A DNA stretch of 42,774 bases from Rheinheimera lutimaris (GTDB lineage: Bacteria; Pseudomonadota; Gammaproteobacteria; Enterobacterales; Alteromonadaceae), in the NCBI RefSeq assembly GCF_013283795.1, contig NZ_JABSOD010000026.1, positions 1-42,774 of the forward strand. The letters are read 5' to 3'. The notes under the pieces were generated by a model that ran no database searches, was not told the origin of the DNA, and worked only from the letters and a program-made list of their open reading frames with translations. This document shows, in pieces, positions 19,555 to 28,096 of this stretch. Position 1 is the first letter of the stretch. Every line of letters starts with the position of its first letter. The position numbers and the translations under genes were made by a program.

Positions 19555-20184
19555 ATGAGTAAAAAATGTTGGATGCTGGCGATAGGGTTACTGTTGCCGG
19601 CGGTCACTCAGATACAAGTACAGGCACAGGAGCTGGAAGCAGTGCAGTTGTACAGCCAGGATGAACTGTTGGCATTAATCCAAGCCAACAGTCACCTGAA
19701 ACGGGTGCGTGATGACGACTGTCAGCTGGTACGTGATATCGATGCCCGCGCCGACATTATGCAATTACCGGCTTATCAGTTTTTGTATGGTGATATGCTG
19801 GCCTATGCGGTCTGTGTGCCGCGTAACGTTGAACGTGGCTGGGATTTAATGTTGCAAGCCGCAGCCCAGGGCTTGCCGGAAGGACTGGAGCAGGTAGGTC
19901 GCTATTATCATATTGGCCGCTTTGTGCAGCCTGATATTGATAAGGCGATAGTATACTTACGTGAAGCTTCGGCATTGGGTAATTTAAAAGCGCAATTACG
20001 CCTGGCGCAAATTTTGGCTGATGGCCACGGCAGCCCGGTTGATTTTGAACAAAGCTATCGCTGGCTGCATAACGCCATTACGGCCGATAGCGCTACACAC
20101 AAGCAAATACAGCAACTGCTTAGCCGGCTAGCGCAGAAGATGCCACCACGGGTGGTAGCCAATGCGAAAAAGCCGGTAAAATGA
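19555..20184 (+). CDS. motX: Sodium-driven polar flagellar motor protein MotX
   Basis: MotX is a periplasmic protein that, with MotY, forms the T ring that holds the PomAB stator of Na+-driven polar flagella. The 209-residue protein has a signal peptide (cleavage near residue 25) and Sel1-type helical repeats: 'PEGLEQVGRYYHIGRFVQPD', 'LGNLKAQLRLAQILADGHGSP' and 'YRWLHNAITADS'. The 'DDCQLVRDIDARAD' and 'LYGDMLAYAVCVPRN' blocks with two cysteines follow remembered Vibrio MotX. Its place between purA and rnr is the same as in Vibrio cholerae. The sigma-28-like element upstream supports the call. A generic Sel1 protein is the alternative. Confidence 0.86.
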   Translation: MSKKCWMLAIGLLLPAVTQIQVQAQELEAVQLYSQDELLALIQANSHLKRVRDDDCQLVRDIDARADIMQLPAYQFLYGDMLAYAVCVPRNVERGWDLMLQAAAQGLPEGLEQVGRYYHIGRFVQPDIDKAIVYLREASALGNLKAQLRLAQILADGHGSPVDFEQSYRWLHNAITADSATHKQIQQLLSRLAQKMPPRVVANAKKPVK

Positions 20185-20250
20185 AGTTCATACTCATAAG
20201 GCCGTTTAGCTGTTACACTTAACACAATTCAGGAAACAAAAGATAACTTA

Positions 20251-22593
20251 ATGACGGTAAATGATCCGCATCTTGCGCGTGAGCAGGAAAAATATGACAA
20301 CCCTATCCCCAGCCGTGAATTTATTCTCGAGCACATCGAAAAACGCCAGAGCCCCGCTTATTTTGAAGAATTAGTTGCCGAGCTGGGTTTAACTGATGAT
20401 GATGCCATTTTCGCGCTGAAAAAGCGCCTGCGCGCCATGGAGCGCGATGGCCAGTTAATCTATACCAAAAACCGTCGCTACGGCCTGGTCGATAATATGG
20501 ACCTGGTAAAAGGTACGGTATTGGGCCATCGCGAAGGTTTCGGCTTTTTAAAGCTGGAGCAGGGCGGGCCGGACTGGTTTATCCCCAATTTTGAAATGCA
20601 GCGCTTGTTGCATGGCGACATCGTGCTGGCAACAGCACAAAGCGTAAACAGCAAAGATAAAATTGAAGCCCGCGTGGTGCGCGTGTTAGAGCCGCGCAGC
20701 GAGCCGATAGTCGGCCGCTATTACAAAGATTTCGCCTTAGGTGTAGTGGTACCGGACGACCCGCGCATTACCCAGGATATTGTCATTCCCGACGGTGCGC
20801 AGGGCGAAGCCCGGCACGGTCAGGTGGTGCTGGTGGAGATAACCCAACGCCCATCCAAGCGCGTTAACGGCATTGGCAAAGTAACTGAAGTACTGGGCGA
20901 GCATATGGCGCCGGGTATGGAAATTGAAATAGCCATTCGTAACCATCAAATTCCGCATGTGTTCTCTGATGCCGTGCTGAAACAAGTGGCCAAGTACGGC
21001 GAAGAAGTGCCGGCAGAGGCTAAACAAGGCCGTGTTGATTTAACTCAATTGGGTTTAATTACCATTGATGGTGAAGATGCACGCGACTTTGATGATGCGG
21101 TATATGCTGAAGCCAAAGACAATGGCGGCTGGCGCTTATGGGTGGCGATTGCCGATGTCAGCGCTTATGTGTTGCCTTATACAGTGTTGGATAACACCGC
21201 TATTGAACGCGGTAACTCGGTGTATTTCCCTGACCATGTAGTACCTATGCTGCCGGAAGCGTTATCGAACGGCCTGTGTTCACTTAACCCGCATACCGAC
21301 CGGTTGTGTTTGGTTGCTGATATGCATATCAGCGCCAGCGGTAAGCTGGACAGCTACCAGTTTTACGAAGCGGTAATGCACTCCAGTGCGCGTTTAACCT
21401 ATAACAAGGTGCATAAGATACTGCAGGGCGACCCGGAATTACGCGCACAATACGCAGCGAATTTAACCAATATTGAAACCCTGAACAGCCTGTATAAAAA
21501 GCTGGCTAAAGTGCGCGGCCAACGCGGTGCTATTGAATTTGAAACGGTAGAAACCCGTTTTGTGTTTAACAGCCACCGTAAAATTGAGCAAATTGTACCG
21601 GTGCACCGCGTAGAGTCGCATAAGATCATTGAAGAATGCATGATCATGGCCAACGTGGCGGCGGCACGCTTTATTGAAAAGCACGAAGCCCATACGCTGT
21701 TTCGTGTGCACGAGCGCCCCGATGCCGACCGTTTTGATAACTTCCGCCGATTTTTAGCTGAGTTGGGTATCGACGCGAATTTATCGGCTGAGCCAACCCC
21801 GCTGGAGCTTACGCAAACGCTGGAAAAAATCGGCGACCGACCGGATCGCGAGCTAATTGAAACCACTATGCTGCGCTCGATGAAGCAGGCGGTATATCAG
21901 GGCGATAACCAGGGCCACTTTGGTTTGGCACTGGAAGCTTATGCCCACTTTACCTCGCCAATCCGCCGTTACCCGGACTTAGTATTGCACCGTGGCATTA
22001 AAGCCTTACTGGCCAAGCAAGGCCAGAAAGTCACAGGCGCGCGCGAATACACCGAAGCGGAAATTACGCCACTGGGCGAGCAGTGCTCAATGACTGAACG
22101 CCGCGCCGATGATGCCACCCGCGAAGTCGCCGACTGGCTTAAATGCGAGTATATGCAGGACCACTTAGGTGCTGAGTTTGATGGCGTAGTGTCTACTGTT
22201 ACCAGCTTTGGCCTGTTTGTGCGCTTAACCGAGTTGTATATTGAAGGCCTGGTGCATGTCACCTCGTTGCAAAACGACTATTACCACTTTGACGCCGAGC
22301 GTCATACCTTAAGCGGCGAGCATGGCAAAGTCACTTATCGTATGGGTGATTTACTTAAAGTGAAGGTGGCTGCGGTTAACCTGGAAGCGCGTAAAATTGA
22401 TTTAGTGTTGGTCGGCGAGCCAAGACGGATTGTTAGCAAAGAGCAAATTAAAGCGTCCAAGCAAGGTGCTGCCAAAGGCGGTAAACGTGCGACCGGTAAA
22501 GCAGCAAGCGCACCGGCCAAAGCAGGCGAAGCCAAGCCTAAAGGCGCGCGTAATATTACTGCGCGTAAAAAGCCACGGCGTAAGGCTAAGTAA
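20251..22593 (+). CDS. rnr: Ribonuclease R
   Basis: RNase R is the processive 3'-5' exoribonuclease that unwinds structured RNA. The 780-residue protein has an N-terminal winged helix ('FEELVAELGLTDDDAIFALKKRL'), two cold-shock OB domains, the RNB core with catalytic 'DARDFDDAV' (D276, D279, D281, D282) and 'HFTSPIRRYPDLVLHR', an S1 domain ('FDGVVSTVTSFGLFV') and a Lys/Ala-rich basic tail ending 'KKPRRKAK'. The order rnr-rlmB is conserved. A TGTTACACT at 20211-20219 could be its -10 region. Confidence 0.96.
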   Translation: MTVNDPHLAREQEKYDNPIPSREFILEHIEKRQSPAYFEELVAELGLTDDDAIFALKKRLRAMERDGQLIYTKNRRYGLVDNMDLVKGTVLGHREGFGFLKLEQGGPDWFIPNFEMQRLLHGDIVLATAQSVNSKDKIEARVVRVLEPRSEPIVGRYYKDFALGVVVPDDPRITQDIVIPDGAQGEARHGQVVLVEITQRPSKRVNGIGKVTEVLGEHMAPGMEIEIAIRNHQIPHVFSDAVLKQVAKYGEEVPAEAKQGRVDLTQLGLITIDGEDARDFDDAVYAEAKDNGGWRLWVAIADVSAYVLPYTVLDNTAIERGNSVYFPDHVVPMLPEALSNGLCSLNPHTDRLCLVADMHISASGKLDSYQFYEAVMHSSARLTYNKVHKILQGDPELRAQYAANLTNIETLNSLYKKLAKVRGQRGAIEFETVETRFVFNSHRKIEQIVPVHRVESHKIIEECMIMANVAAARFIEKHEAHTLFRVHERPDADRFDNFRRFLAELGIDANLSAEPTPLELTQTLEKIGDRPDRELIETTMLRSMKQAVYQGDNQGHFGLALEAYAHFTSPIRRYPDLVLHRGIKALLAKQGQKVTGAREYTEAEITPLGEQCSMTERRADDATREVADWLKCEYMQDHLGAEFDGVVSTVTSFGLFVRLTELYIEGLVHVTSLQNDYYHFDAERHTLSGEHGKVTYRMGDLLKVKVAAVNLEARKIDLVLVGEPRRIVSKEQIKASKQGAAKGGKRATGKAASAPAKAGEAKPKGARNITARKKPRRKAK

Positions 22594-22612
22594 CGATTGG
22601 TTTAAGCACTAA

Positions 22613-22711
22613 CGAACCAGTATGCCCACGCCAACACGCCGTGAATATGTCCCTATAGGCTCGACTCAGGCATCCATGCCTTCAACGGTTGGCTTAGAGC
22701 ATACTGGTTCG
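22613..22711 (-). repeat. MITE-like dispersed repeat, copy B
   Basis: Perfect 13-bp terminal inverted repeats CGAACCAGTATGC (22613-22625) and its complement (22699-22711) bound a 99-bp element with no open frame. Inside, CATCCATG (22671-22678), GGCTCGA (22658-22664) and CAACACGCCGTGAA (22632-22645) are the exact complements of blocks in copy A, and the 12-base spacing between the last two is preserved. It lies between rnr and rlmB, 20 bases after the rnr stop, and may act as a transcript-ending or transcript-stabilising hairpin. Confidence 0.72.
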
Positions 22712-22773
22712 CTAATTTCGGAATCTAAGGTAAACTGCCGGCCTTTTTTACGTGTCGGCATTAAGGGTTAACA

Positions 22774-23505
22774 ATGAACGCAGATCTGGTCTTTGGTATT
22801 CATGCGGTAGGCGCATTACTGCAACGTGCACCGCAGGATGTGCTGGAATTGTTCGTGATGAAAGATCGCGACGACAAGCGGATGCAGCCGTTAATTCAGG
22901 AAGCACGGCAAAACGGCGTATCAGTGCAGTTTTGTAACCGCAAAACCCTGGACGATATGGTCGGCGGCCAGCATCAGGGCATTATTGCTAAAGCCCGGTT
23001 GCAAAGCAGCGGCAGCGAAGCCGATTTAGCCGCTATTGTTGCGCAGCATGAAAAACCGTTTCTTCTGATCCTTGATGGCGTAACTGATCCGCATAACCTG
23101 GGCGCTATTTTACGCAGTGCCGATGCTGCCGGTGTGCATGCGGTGGTATCGCCAAAAGATCGTTCAGTAAAGCTTACCTCAGTAGTGCGTAAAGTGGCCT
23201 GTGGCGCAGCAGAGAGCGTGCCTTTTATTACCATAACCAACTTAGCCCGTACCTTGCGCGAATTGCAGGATGCCGGTGTGTGGGTGGTGGGTACTGCCGG
23301 TGAAACGGAAACGACGATTTACCAGGCTGATTTTAAAGGCCCGTTGGCGATAGTGCTGGGTGCTGAAGGTGAAGGCCTGCGCCGCTTAACCCGCGAAACC
23401 TGCGACAGTCTGGTAAAAATCCCGATGTTTGGCAGCGTATCCAGCCTTAATGTATCGGTAGCCGCGGGTATTTGCTTGTTCGAAGCGGTACGCCAGCGCC
23501 AGTAA
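22774..23505 (+). CDS. rlmB: 23S rRNA 2'-O-ribose G2251 methyltransferase
   Basis: RlmB methylates the ribose of G2251 in the P loop of 23S rRNA. The 243-residue SPOUT protein has the N-terminal substrate-binding domain ('[13 protein letters not shown]', '[11 protein letters not shown]') and the knotted SAM domain with motif 1 '[16 protein letters not shown]', motif 2 '[14 protein letters not shown]' and motif 3 '[17 protein letters not shown]'. It follows rnr, separated by the copy B repeat. Confidence 0.95.
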   Translation: MNADLVFGIHAVGALLQRAPQDVLELFVMKDRDDKRMQPLIQEARQNGVSVQFCNRKTLDDMVGGQHQGIIAKARLQSSGSEADLAAIVAQHEKPFLLILDGVTDPHNLGAILRSADAAGVHAVVSPKDRSVKLTSVVRKVACGAAESVPFITITNLARTLRELQDAGVWVVGTAGETETTIYQADFKGPLAIVLGAEGEGLRRLTRETCDSLVKIPMFGSVSSLNVSVAAGICLFEAVRQRQ

Positions 23506-23533
23506 ACTTCACGCCCGATTGCTTTTGGGCGAT

Positions 23534-23639
23534 AGCAAAGGCTAGGTGTTTCGATTGCGCAGCCACAGAGTGTCTGAGTGAGCGCGTAAGCAGCGAACGA
23601 GTTGCTGTGGCGAGCACAGCGAAATAGCTGGCCTTGCTG
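23534..23639 (+). repeat. Long imperfect inverted repeat, element 1
   Basis: The left arm (23534-23568) and the right arm (23605-23639) are complementary over about 35 bases with scattered mismatches; the innermost GCCACAG (23562-23568) pairs perfectly with CTGTGGC (23605-23611). The loop region is GC-rich. The transcript would form one long hairpin or the DNA a cruciform. Confidence 0.65.
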
Positions 23640-23665
23640 TATCTTTAGCGGTGCCTCTTAAGTTA

Positions 23666-23825
23666 GGTTGCAAACCGGTTAGCACAGCCACAAACCCTTT
23701 TCGCGCTAGCGAAGGCGGGTAACAAATTCGTCAGGAACGAATTTGGTCAGCGTTAGCTGGCCCGCCAGATTGAGGGCAGGATTGCCCGAAATTCCGTTGT
23801 GGCGAGCATAAGCGGAGTTGCAACC
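23666..23825 (+). repeat. Long nested inverted repeat, element 2 (contains copy C)
   Basis: Outer arms: GGTTGCAA (23666-23673) pairs with TTGCAACC (23818-23825), and CCACAA (23688-23693) pairs with TTGTGG (23797-23802), with matching intervals of 14 and 15 bases. Inside, GGCGGG (23715-23720 region) pairs with CCCGCC (23761-23766), and at the centre CAAATTCGT/ACGAATTTG (23723-23745) forms a perfect 9-bp hairpin with a CAGGA loop, nearly identical to the one at 2800-2822. A further hairpin GGGCA/TGCCC lies at 23774-23787. Confidence 0.65.
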
Positions 23826-23889
23826 GGCAAGCTATCACTCACTTTTACCTGCTATGTCTATTTAATCAAACTACTTTGTAGCTTTCTGC

Positions 23890-23918
23890 TTGTTATTTAC
23901 CCGCCGAGTCCGTAAAAT
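23890..23918 (+). promoter_or_regulatory. Sigma-70 promoter of the rpsF operon
   Basis: TTGTTA (23890-23895) and TAAAAT (23913-23918) are 17 bases apart, the ideal spacing, followed by a GC-rich discriminator (ACGCGACC) typical of ribosomal-protein promoters. Confidence 0.7.
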
Positions 23919-23950
23919 ACGCGACCTTCGGCCATACACTAACGTTCCTT

Positions 23951-23986
23951 GCCTCCATGAGAACCCCGGCCGAGTTCCCCCGAGGC
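23951..23986 (+). promoter_or_regulatory. Structured rpsF leader, candidate S6:S18 autoregulatory site
   Basis: GCCTC (23951-23955) pairs with GAGGC (23982-23986) and GAAC (23961-23964) with GTTC (23974-23977) around a loop containing CCGGCCGA. Leaders of rpsF-rpsR operons in many bacteria carry a CCG-containing hairpin bound by the S6-S18 complex. The match is qualitative. Confidence 0.4.
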
Positions 23987-24008
23987 TTACTAACCGTAAG
24001 GAGCTACA

Positions 24009-24386
24009 ATGCGTCATTACGAAATCGTTTTTATGGTTCACCCTGATCAGAGTGAACAAGTACCTGGCATGATTGAGCGTTACACTGGCGCAATCAAAGA
24101 AGCGGGTGGTTCTATTCACCGTCTGGAAGATTGGGGTCGTCGTCAACTGGCTTACCCAATCCAGAAGTTGCATAAAGCTCACTATGTTCTGATGAACGTA
24201 GAAGCACCACAAACTGTGATTGATGAGCTGGAAACTAACTTCCGCTACAACGACGCAGTATTACGTAACCTGATTATGCGCACAGACAGTGCCGTAGTTG
24301 AGCCATCACCAATGGCTAAAGTACGTGATGAACGTCGTGAACGTGCTCCTCGCGAAAATGAAGAGCAAGTAGCAAACGAAGAGTAA
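24009..24386 (+). CDS. rpsF: Small ribosomal subunit protein bS6
   Basis: bS6 binds the central domain of 16S rRNA together with bS18. The 125-residue protein opens '[20 protein letters not shown]' and contains '[25 protein letters not shown]', both standard. The C-terminal tail is acidic and Arg-rich, as in E. coli where it is polyglutamylated. AAGGAG precedes the ATG. First gene of the rpsF-priB-rpsR-rplI operon. Confidence 0.97.
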   Translation: MRHYEIVFMVHPDQSEQVPGMIERYTGAIKEAGGSIHRLEDWGRRQLAYPIQKLHKAHYVLMNVEAPQTVIDELETNFRYNDAVLRNLIMRTDSAVVEPSPMAKVRDERRERAPRENEEQVANEE

Positions 24387-24396
24387 GTTGTTGTTA

Positions 24397-24702
24397 ATGG
24401 ACAATAGCACCGTACTGGTTGGCAGTATCTGCCGTCAACCGGAGCACAGCGAAAGTCCTGCGGGCATCCCGCATACGGTTCTGGTGTTAGAACACCGCAG
24501 TAACCAGACAGAGGCCGGTTTAAACCGCCAGGCTTATGTCAGGATCCAGGTAGTACTGACCGGAGCCGCACTAACACAGCATACCCGACAGTTAACGTTG
24601 GGCAACATGGTAAAGGTGACAGGTTTTTTAAACCGCCACCAAAGCCGCAGCGGACAAGCAAAGCTGGTGCTGCATGCGCAACAAATTGAACATATAAGTT
24701 AG
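24397..24702 (+). CDS. priB: Primosomal replication protein N (PriB)
   Basis: PriB is the single-stranded-DNA-binding OB-fold protein of the PriA-PriB-DnaT restart pathway. The 101-residue protein follows E. coli PriB: 'VGSICRQPE', '[22 protein letters not shown]', '[12 protein letters not shown]' and '[10 protein letters not shown]'. I chose the ATG at 24397, 10 bases after the rpsF stop; a TTG 9 bases upstream is in frame. Location between rpsF and rpsR is the conserved one. With dnaB downstream, replication and translation genes share the region. Confidence 0.94.
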   Translation: MDNSTVLVGSICRQPEHSESPAGIPHTVLVLEHRSNQTEAGLNRQAYVRIQVVLTGAALTQHTRQLTLGNMVKVTGFLNRHQSRSGQAKLVLHAQQIEHIS

Positions 24703-24713
24703 GAGACAGGCAA

Positions 24714-24941
24714 ATGTCACGTTTTTTCCGTCGCCGTAAATTCTGCCGTTTTTCTGCAGAAGGCACTGTAGAGATTGATTACAAAGATACCGCTGTTCTG
24801 AAAAACTACGTTACAGAAAGCGGCAAGATCGTACCTAGCCGTATTACTGGTACCAGCGCTAAGTATCAGCGCCAACTGGCTCGTGCTATCAAGCGCGCAC
24901 GCTACCTGGCTCTGTTACCGTACAGCGACTCACACAGTTAA
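24714..24941 (+). CDS. rpsR: Small ribosomal subunit protein bS18
   Basis: bS18 is a 75-residue basic protein of the 30S platform that pairs with bS6. '[15 protein letters not shown]', '[20 protein letters not shown]' and '[21 protein letters not shown]' are the family signature. AGGAGA precedes the ATG. A cysteine in 'KFCRF' is retained, as in zinc-independent C+ type forms it may be single. Confidence 0.97.
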   Translation: MSRFFRRRKFCRFSAEGTVEIDYKDTAVLKNYVTESGKIVPSRITGTSAKYQRQLARAIKRARYLALLPYSDSHS

Positions 24942-24960
24942 TACAGAAGGGGTATAAGTA

Positions 24961-25413
24961 ATGCAAATTATTCTGTTAGACAAAGTCGCTAACCTTGGTG
25001 GTTTAGGTGACAATGTAGCTGTTAAGTCTGGCTATGCACGTAACTTCTTATTCCCACAGGGTAAAGCAGTTCCGGCTACCAAGGCTAACATCGAGAAATT
25101 CGAAGCCCGTCGCGCTGAATTAGAAGCTAAATTAGCTGCTGATTTAACTGCTGCAAACGACCGTGCTGCTAAAATTGCTGCGCTGGGTGAAGTGACTATC
25201 GCTTCTAAAGCCGGTGACGAAGGCAAACTGTTCGGTTCAGTTGGCACCCGTGATATCGCTGATGCGATCACTGAAGCCGGCGTTAAAGTATCTAAAGCAG
25301 AAGTTAAACTGCCTACAGGTACTTTACGTGAAACTGGCGAGTTCGAAATCGACGTTCAGTTACACGCTGAAGTTACTGCAACTGTAAAAGTTGTCGTAAT
25401 CGCAGAAGCTTAA
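24961..25413 (+). CDS. rplI: Large ribosomal subunit protein bL9
   Basis: bL9 is the elongated two-domain protein at the base of the L1 stalk that helps keep the reading frame. The 150-residue protein has the N-terminal RNA-binding domain ('[30 protein letters not shown]', split), a long central helix (about residues 40-75, Ala/Glu/Lys-rich) and the C-terminal domain '[16 protein letters not shown]'. AAGGGG precedes the ATG. Last gene of the operon, followed by a terminator. Codon use is strongly biased as expected for high expression. Confidence 0.97.
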   Translation: MQIILLDKVANLGGLGDNVAVKSGYARNFLFPQGKAVPATKANIEKFEARRAELEAKLAADLTAANDRAAKIAALGEVTIASKAGDEGKLFGSVGTRDIADAITEAGVKVSKAEVKLPTGTLRETGEFEIDVQLHAEVTATVKVVVIAEA

Positions 25414-25422
25414 TAAGCTTTA

Positions 25423-25450
25423 AAGCGCACTGTATCTGCAGTGCGCTTTT
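25423..25450 (+). terminator. Terminator of the rpsF-rplI operon
   Basis: AAGCGCACTG (25423-25432) pairs perfectly with CAGTGCGCTT (25439-25448) around a 6-nt loop, with TTTT at the end. Confidence 0.88.
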
Positions 25451-25581
25451 CCCTTCGTTTTCCCCGCTGATGTTTACCCGCTCCGTTTCGTTAAACTACT
25501 AAAAAATATCTGACACTTCGCTTTGTGATCTGCCGTAGGCGGGTTAGCATTATGCTGTTTTCGCCAACTGAAACAGGTGTT

Positions 25582-26964
25582 ATGAGTAGTATTAAAGACA
25601 AGCAGGTTGCAGCGGTTAAAATGCCGCCCCATTCAATAGAAGCTGAGCAGTCGGTTCTTGGCGGCTTAATGCTGGACAATGAAGCCTGGGATCGGGTGGC
25701 AGAAAAAGTGGTCGAGCAGGATTTTTACCTGCGCGCGCACCGGTTTATTTTCGCGGCTATGTCACGTTTGGCTGAGGCTACCCAGCCGATAGATATCATT
25801 ACCGTATCCGAAGATTTAGAAGCCAACCTGCAGCTGGATGATGTTGGCGGTTTTGCCTATTTGGGCGAAATTGCCAAGAACACCCCCAGTGCGGCCAACA
25901 TTCTGGCCTATGCCGAAATCGTGCGTGAGCGTGCCGTTGTGCGCGACATGATTTCTGTGGCACACGACATTGCCGACGCCGGTTACGACACCCAGGGCCG
26001 TACCTCGGCCGAACTGCTGGACTTTGCCGAGACCAAAGTCTTTAAAATTGCCGAACAGCGCACTAACGCCAATGAAGGCCCCGAGCCAATCAATAGTATT
26101 CTGGCCAAAACCATTGAGAAAATTGATGAGCTGTTTCGCTCGCCGTATGACGGTGTTACCGGTGTATCAACCGGTTATGTCGATTTAGACAAAATGACCA
26201 ACGGCATGCAGCCGTCAGATTTAATTATCGTCGCAGCCCGGCCATCGATGGGTAAAACCACCTTTGCTATGAACCTGTGTGAACATGCCGCCATCACCTC
26301 AGATAAGCCGGTACTGATTTTCAGCTTAGAGATGCCGTCAGAACAAATTATGATGCGTATGCTGGCCTCCTTAGGCCGCATTGACCAAACCAAGGTACGT
26401 ACCGGCCAGTTGGAAGATGAAGACTGGGCGCGGTTATCCTCGGCTATTGAGCTTCTGAACACCAAAGGCAAAATGTATATTGATGACGGCTCCGGCTTAA
26501 CGCCTACGGAAGTACGCTCACGGGCGCGGCGTGTGGCGCGTGAACATGGCGGCTTAAGTATGATCATGGTCGACTACCTGCAGTTAATGACCGTGCCTGG
26601 CATGAGTGAAAACCGTACGCTGGAAATTGCCGAAATTTCCCGCTCGTTAAAAGCTTTAGCAAAAGAGCTGAAAGTGCCGGTAGTGGCGCTGTCGCAGCTG
26701 AACCGTTCATTGGAGCAACGCGCCGATAAACGGCCGGTGAATTCTGACTTACGGGAGTCCGGTTCTATCGAGCAGGATGCTGACTTAATTATGTTTATCT
26801 ACCGCGACGAAGTGTACAACGACGATAGCCCGGATAAAGGCACGGCTGAGGTCATCATTGGTAAGCAGCGGAATGGCCCGATTGGCCGCGTGCGGCTAAC
26901 CTTCCACGGCCGTTATTCGCGCTTTGATAACTACGCCGGTAGTGCGCGGTTCGAGGAAGATTAA
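25582..26964 (+). CDS. dnaB: Replicative DNA helicase DnaB
   Basis: DnaB is the hexameric 5'-3' helicase at the fork. The 460-residue protein has the N-terminal primase-contact domain ('MPPHSIEAEQSVLGGLMLDN'), a linker, and the RecA-like domain: Walker A 'ARPSMGKTTFA' (K225), 'FSLEMPSEQIMMRML', Walker B 'MIMVDYLQLM', 'LSQLNRSLEQR' and 'RESGSIEQDAD'. No intein is present. I use the ATG at 25582; an in-frame GTG at 25525 gives an unrelated extension. Its stop shares a base with the alr start. Confidence 0.96.
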   Translation: MSSIKDKQVAAVKMPPHSIEAEQSVLGGLMLDNEAWDRVAEKVVEQDFYLRAHRFIFAAMSRLAEATQPIDIITVSEDLEANLQLDDVGGFAYLGEIAKNTPSAANILAYAEIVRERAVVRDMISVAHDIADAGYDTQGRTSAELLDFAETKVFKIAEQRTNANEGPEPINSILAKTIEKIDELFRSPYDGVTGVSTGYVDLDKMTNGMQPSDLIIVAARPSMGKTTFAMNLCEHAAITSDKPVLIFSLEMPSEQIMMRMLASLGRIDQTKVRTGQLEDEDWARLSSAIELLNTKGKMYIDDGSGLTPTEVRSRARRVAREHGGLSMIMVDYLQLMTVPGMSENRTLEIAEISRSLKALAKELKVPVVALSQLNRSLEQRADKRPVNSDLRESGSIEQDADLIMFIYRDEVYNDDSPDKGTAEVIIGKQRNGPIGRVRLTFHGRYSRFDNYAGSARFEED

Positions 26965-28043
26965 TGCACAGCCGACGGCCACAGGCCATTATTGATCTTA
27001 ATGCCTTAAGCCATAATTATCAGCAGGTAAAGCAGCTGGCACCCGACAGTAAAGTGTTGGCGGTGCTCAAAGCTAACGCCTATGGCCACGGTATGCTGGC
27101 CGTAGCGCAAGCCTTAAAGCATGCTGATGCATTAGGCGTGGCTCGCATTGATGAAGCTTTAGCATTGCGGGCAGGCGGTATAACCAAGCCTATAGTGTTG
27201 CTGGAAGGCTTTTTTCACGCCGATGAATTACAGCAGGTGGTGGCGTCTAACCTGCAGCTGGTTATCCACCATCGCGAGCAGGCTGAAGCGTTGTTGGCGG
27301 CAGTTTTGGATGCACCAGTAAGGGTGTGGCTAAAAATTGATTCTGGTATGCACCGGCTGGGTATTTATCCGCATGAATTTGCCGGGCTACATCAGCGTTT
27401 ACAGCAAAGCCCGAATGTACAAGGGCCAATGCGGCTGATGACGCATTTTGCCAGCTCAGATGAACTGCAAAACCCGGCCACACTAAAACAGCTACAGCTG
27501 TTTCAACAGACCTTGCAAGGTGCGCCTGGCGAGTTATCGCTGGCAAACTCAGGTGCTGTGCTAAATTGGCCGCAAAGCCATGCTGACTGGGTACGGCCGG
27601 GGCTAATGTTGTACGGTGTATCACCTATGGCTGAGCTATACGGTGCCGATCATCAACTGCAACCGGTCATGACACTTTGCAGTAGCGTTATTGCGGTGCG
27701 TGACGTTAGCGCAGGTGATGCTGTTGGGTACGGTGGTAGCTGGATAGCCGCACACAACACACGTTTAGCCGTTGTAGCCATGGGTTATGGCGACGGCTAC
27801 CCGCGTGGCGCAGGAAACAACGCCGATGTGCTAATTAACGGCAAACGGCATCCTATTGTTGGGCGGGTATCAATGGATATGATTACGGTAGATATTGGTA
27901 CTGCCCCTGTTGTTGTTGGCGATAAGGTGATCCTTTGGGGCGCTGATTTACCGGTAGAAGAACTGGCCCGGCGGGTTGACACCATTCCTTACGAGCTGCT
28001 ATGCAATATCACCAGCCGCGTGCAGTTTAGCTATATTAGTTAA
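26964..28043 (+). CDS. alr: Alanine racemase
   Basis: Alr interconverts L- and D-alanine for peptidoglycan. The 359-residue protein has the PLP Lys36 in 'AVLKANAYGHG' and the second catalytic Tyr256 in 'DAVGYGGSW', plus 'KIDSGMHRLG', 'RPGLMLYGVSP' and 'GRVSMDMITVD'. The ATG overlaps the dnaB stop by one base (TAATG), so translation is coupled; the dnaB-alr pair is conserved in E. coli and relatives. A bidirectional terminator follows. Confidence 0.95.
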   Translation: MHSRRPQAIIDLNALSHNYQQVKQLAPDSKVLAVLKANAYGHGMLAVAQALKHADALGVARIDEALALRAGGITKPIVLLEGFFHADELQQVVASNLQLVIHHREQAEALLAAVLDAPVRVWLKIDSGMHRLGIYPHEFAGLHQRLQQSPNVQGPMRLMTHFASSDELQNPATLKQLQLFQQTLQGAPGELSLANSGAVLNWPQSHADWVRPGLMLYGVSPMAELYGADHQLQPVMTLCSSVIAVRDVSAGDAVGYGGSWIAAHNTRLAVVAMGYGDGYPRGAGNNADVLINGKRHPIVGRVSMDMITVDIGTAPVVVGDKVILWGADLPVEELARRVDTIPYELLCNITSRVQFSYIS

Positions 28044-28054
28044 CCACAATAAAC

Positions 28055-28081
28055 AAAAAAGCCGGCATCAGCCGGCGTTTT
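28055..28081. terminator. Bidirectional terminator between alr and cheX
   Basis: AAAAAA, GCCGGC, ATCA, GCCGGC, GTTTT: a stem with A/T runs on both sides, serving convergent alr and cheX. Confidence 0.85.
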
Positions 28082-28096
28082 CTGAAAAAATCGTCG

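Larger units (their letters stand above)
23506..24008 (+). other. 503-base non-coding region between rlmB and rpsF
   Basis: No convincing gene is seen. The first 320 bases are dominated by two long imperfect inverted repeats, listed separately, which share TGTGGCGAGCA (23606-23616 and 23799-23809). The last 130 bases hold the rpsF promoter and a structured leader. A short hairpin CGCCC/GGGCG (23512-23531) directly follows rlmB but lacks a T-run. Confidence 0.8.

Noticed and set aside
23871..24212. Minus-strand open frame of 113 residues opposite rpsF
   Set aside because: It covers the rpsF promoter, leader and start on the other strand and has no family features; it is a shadow.
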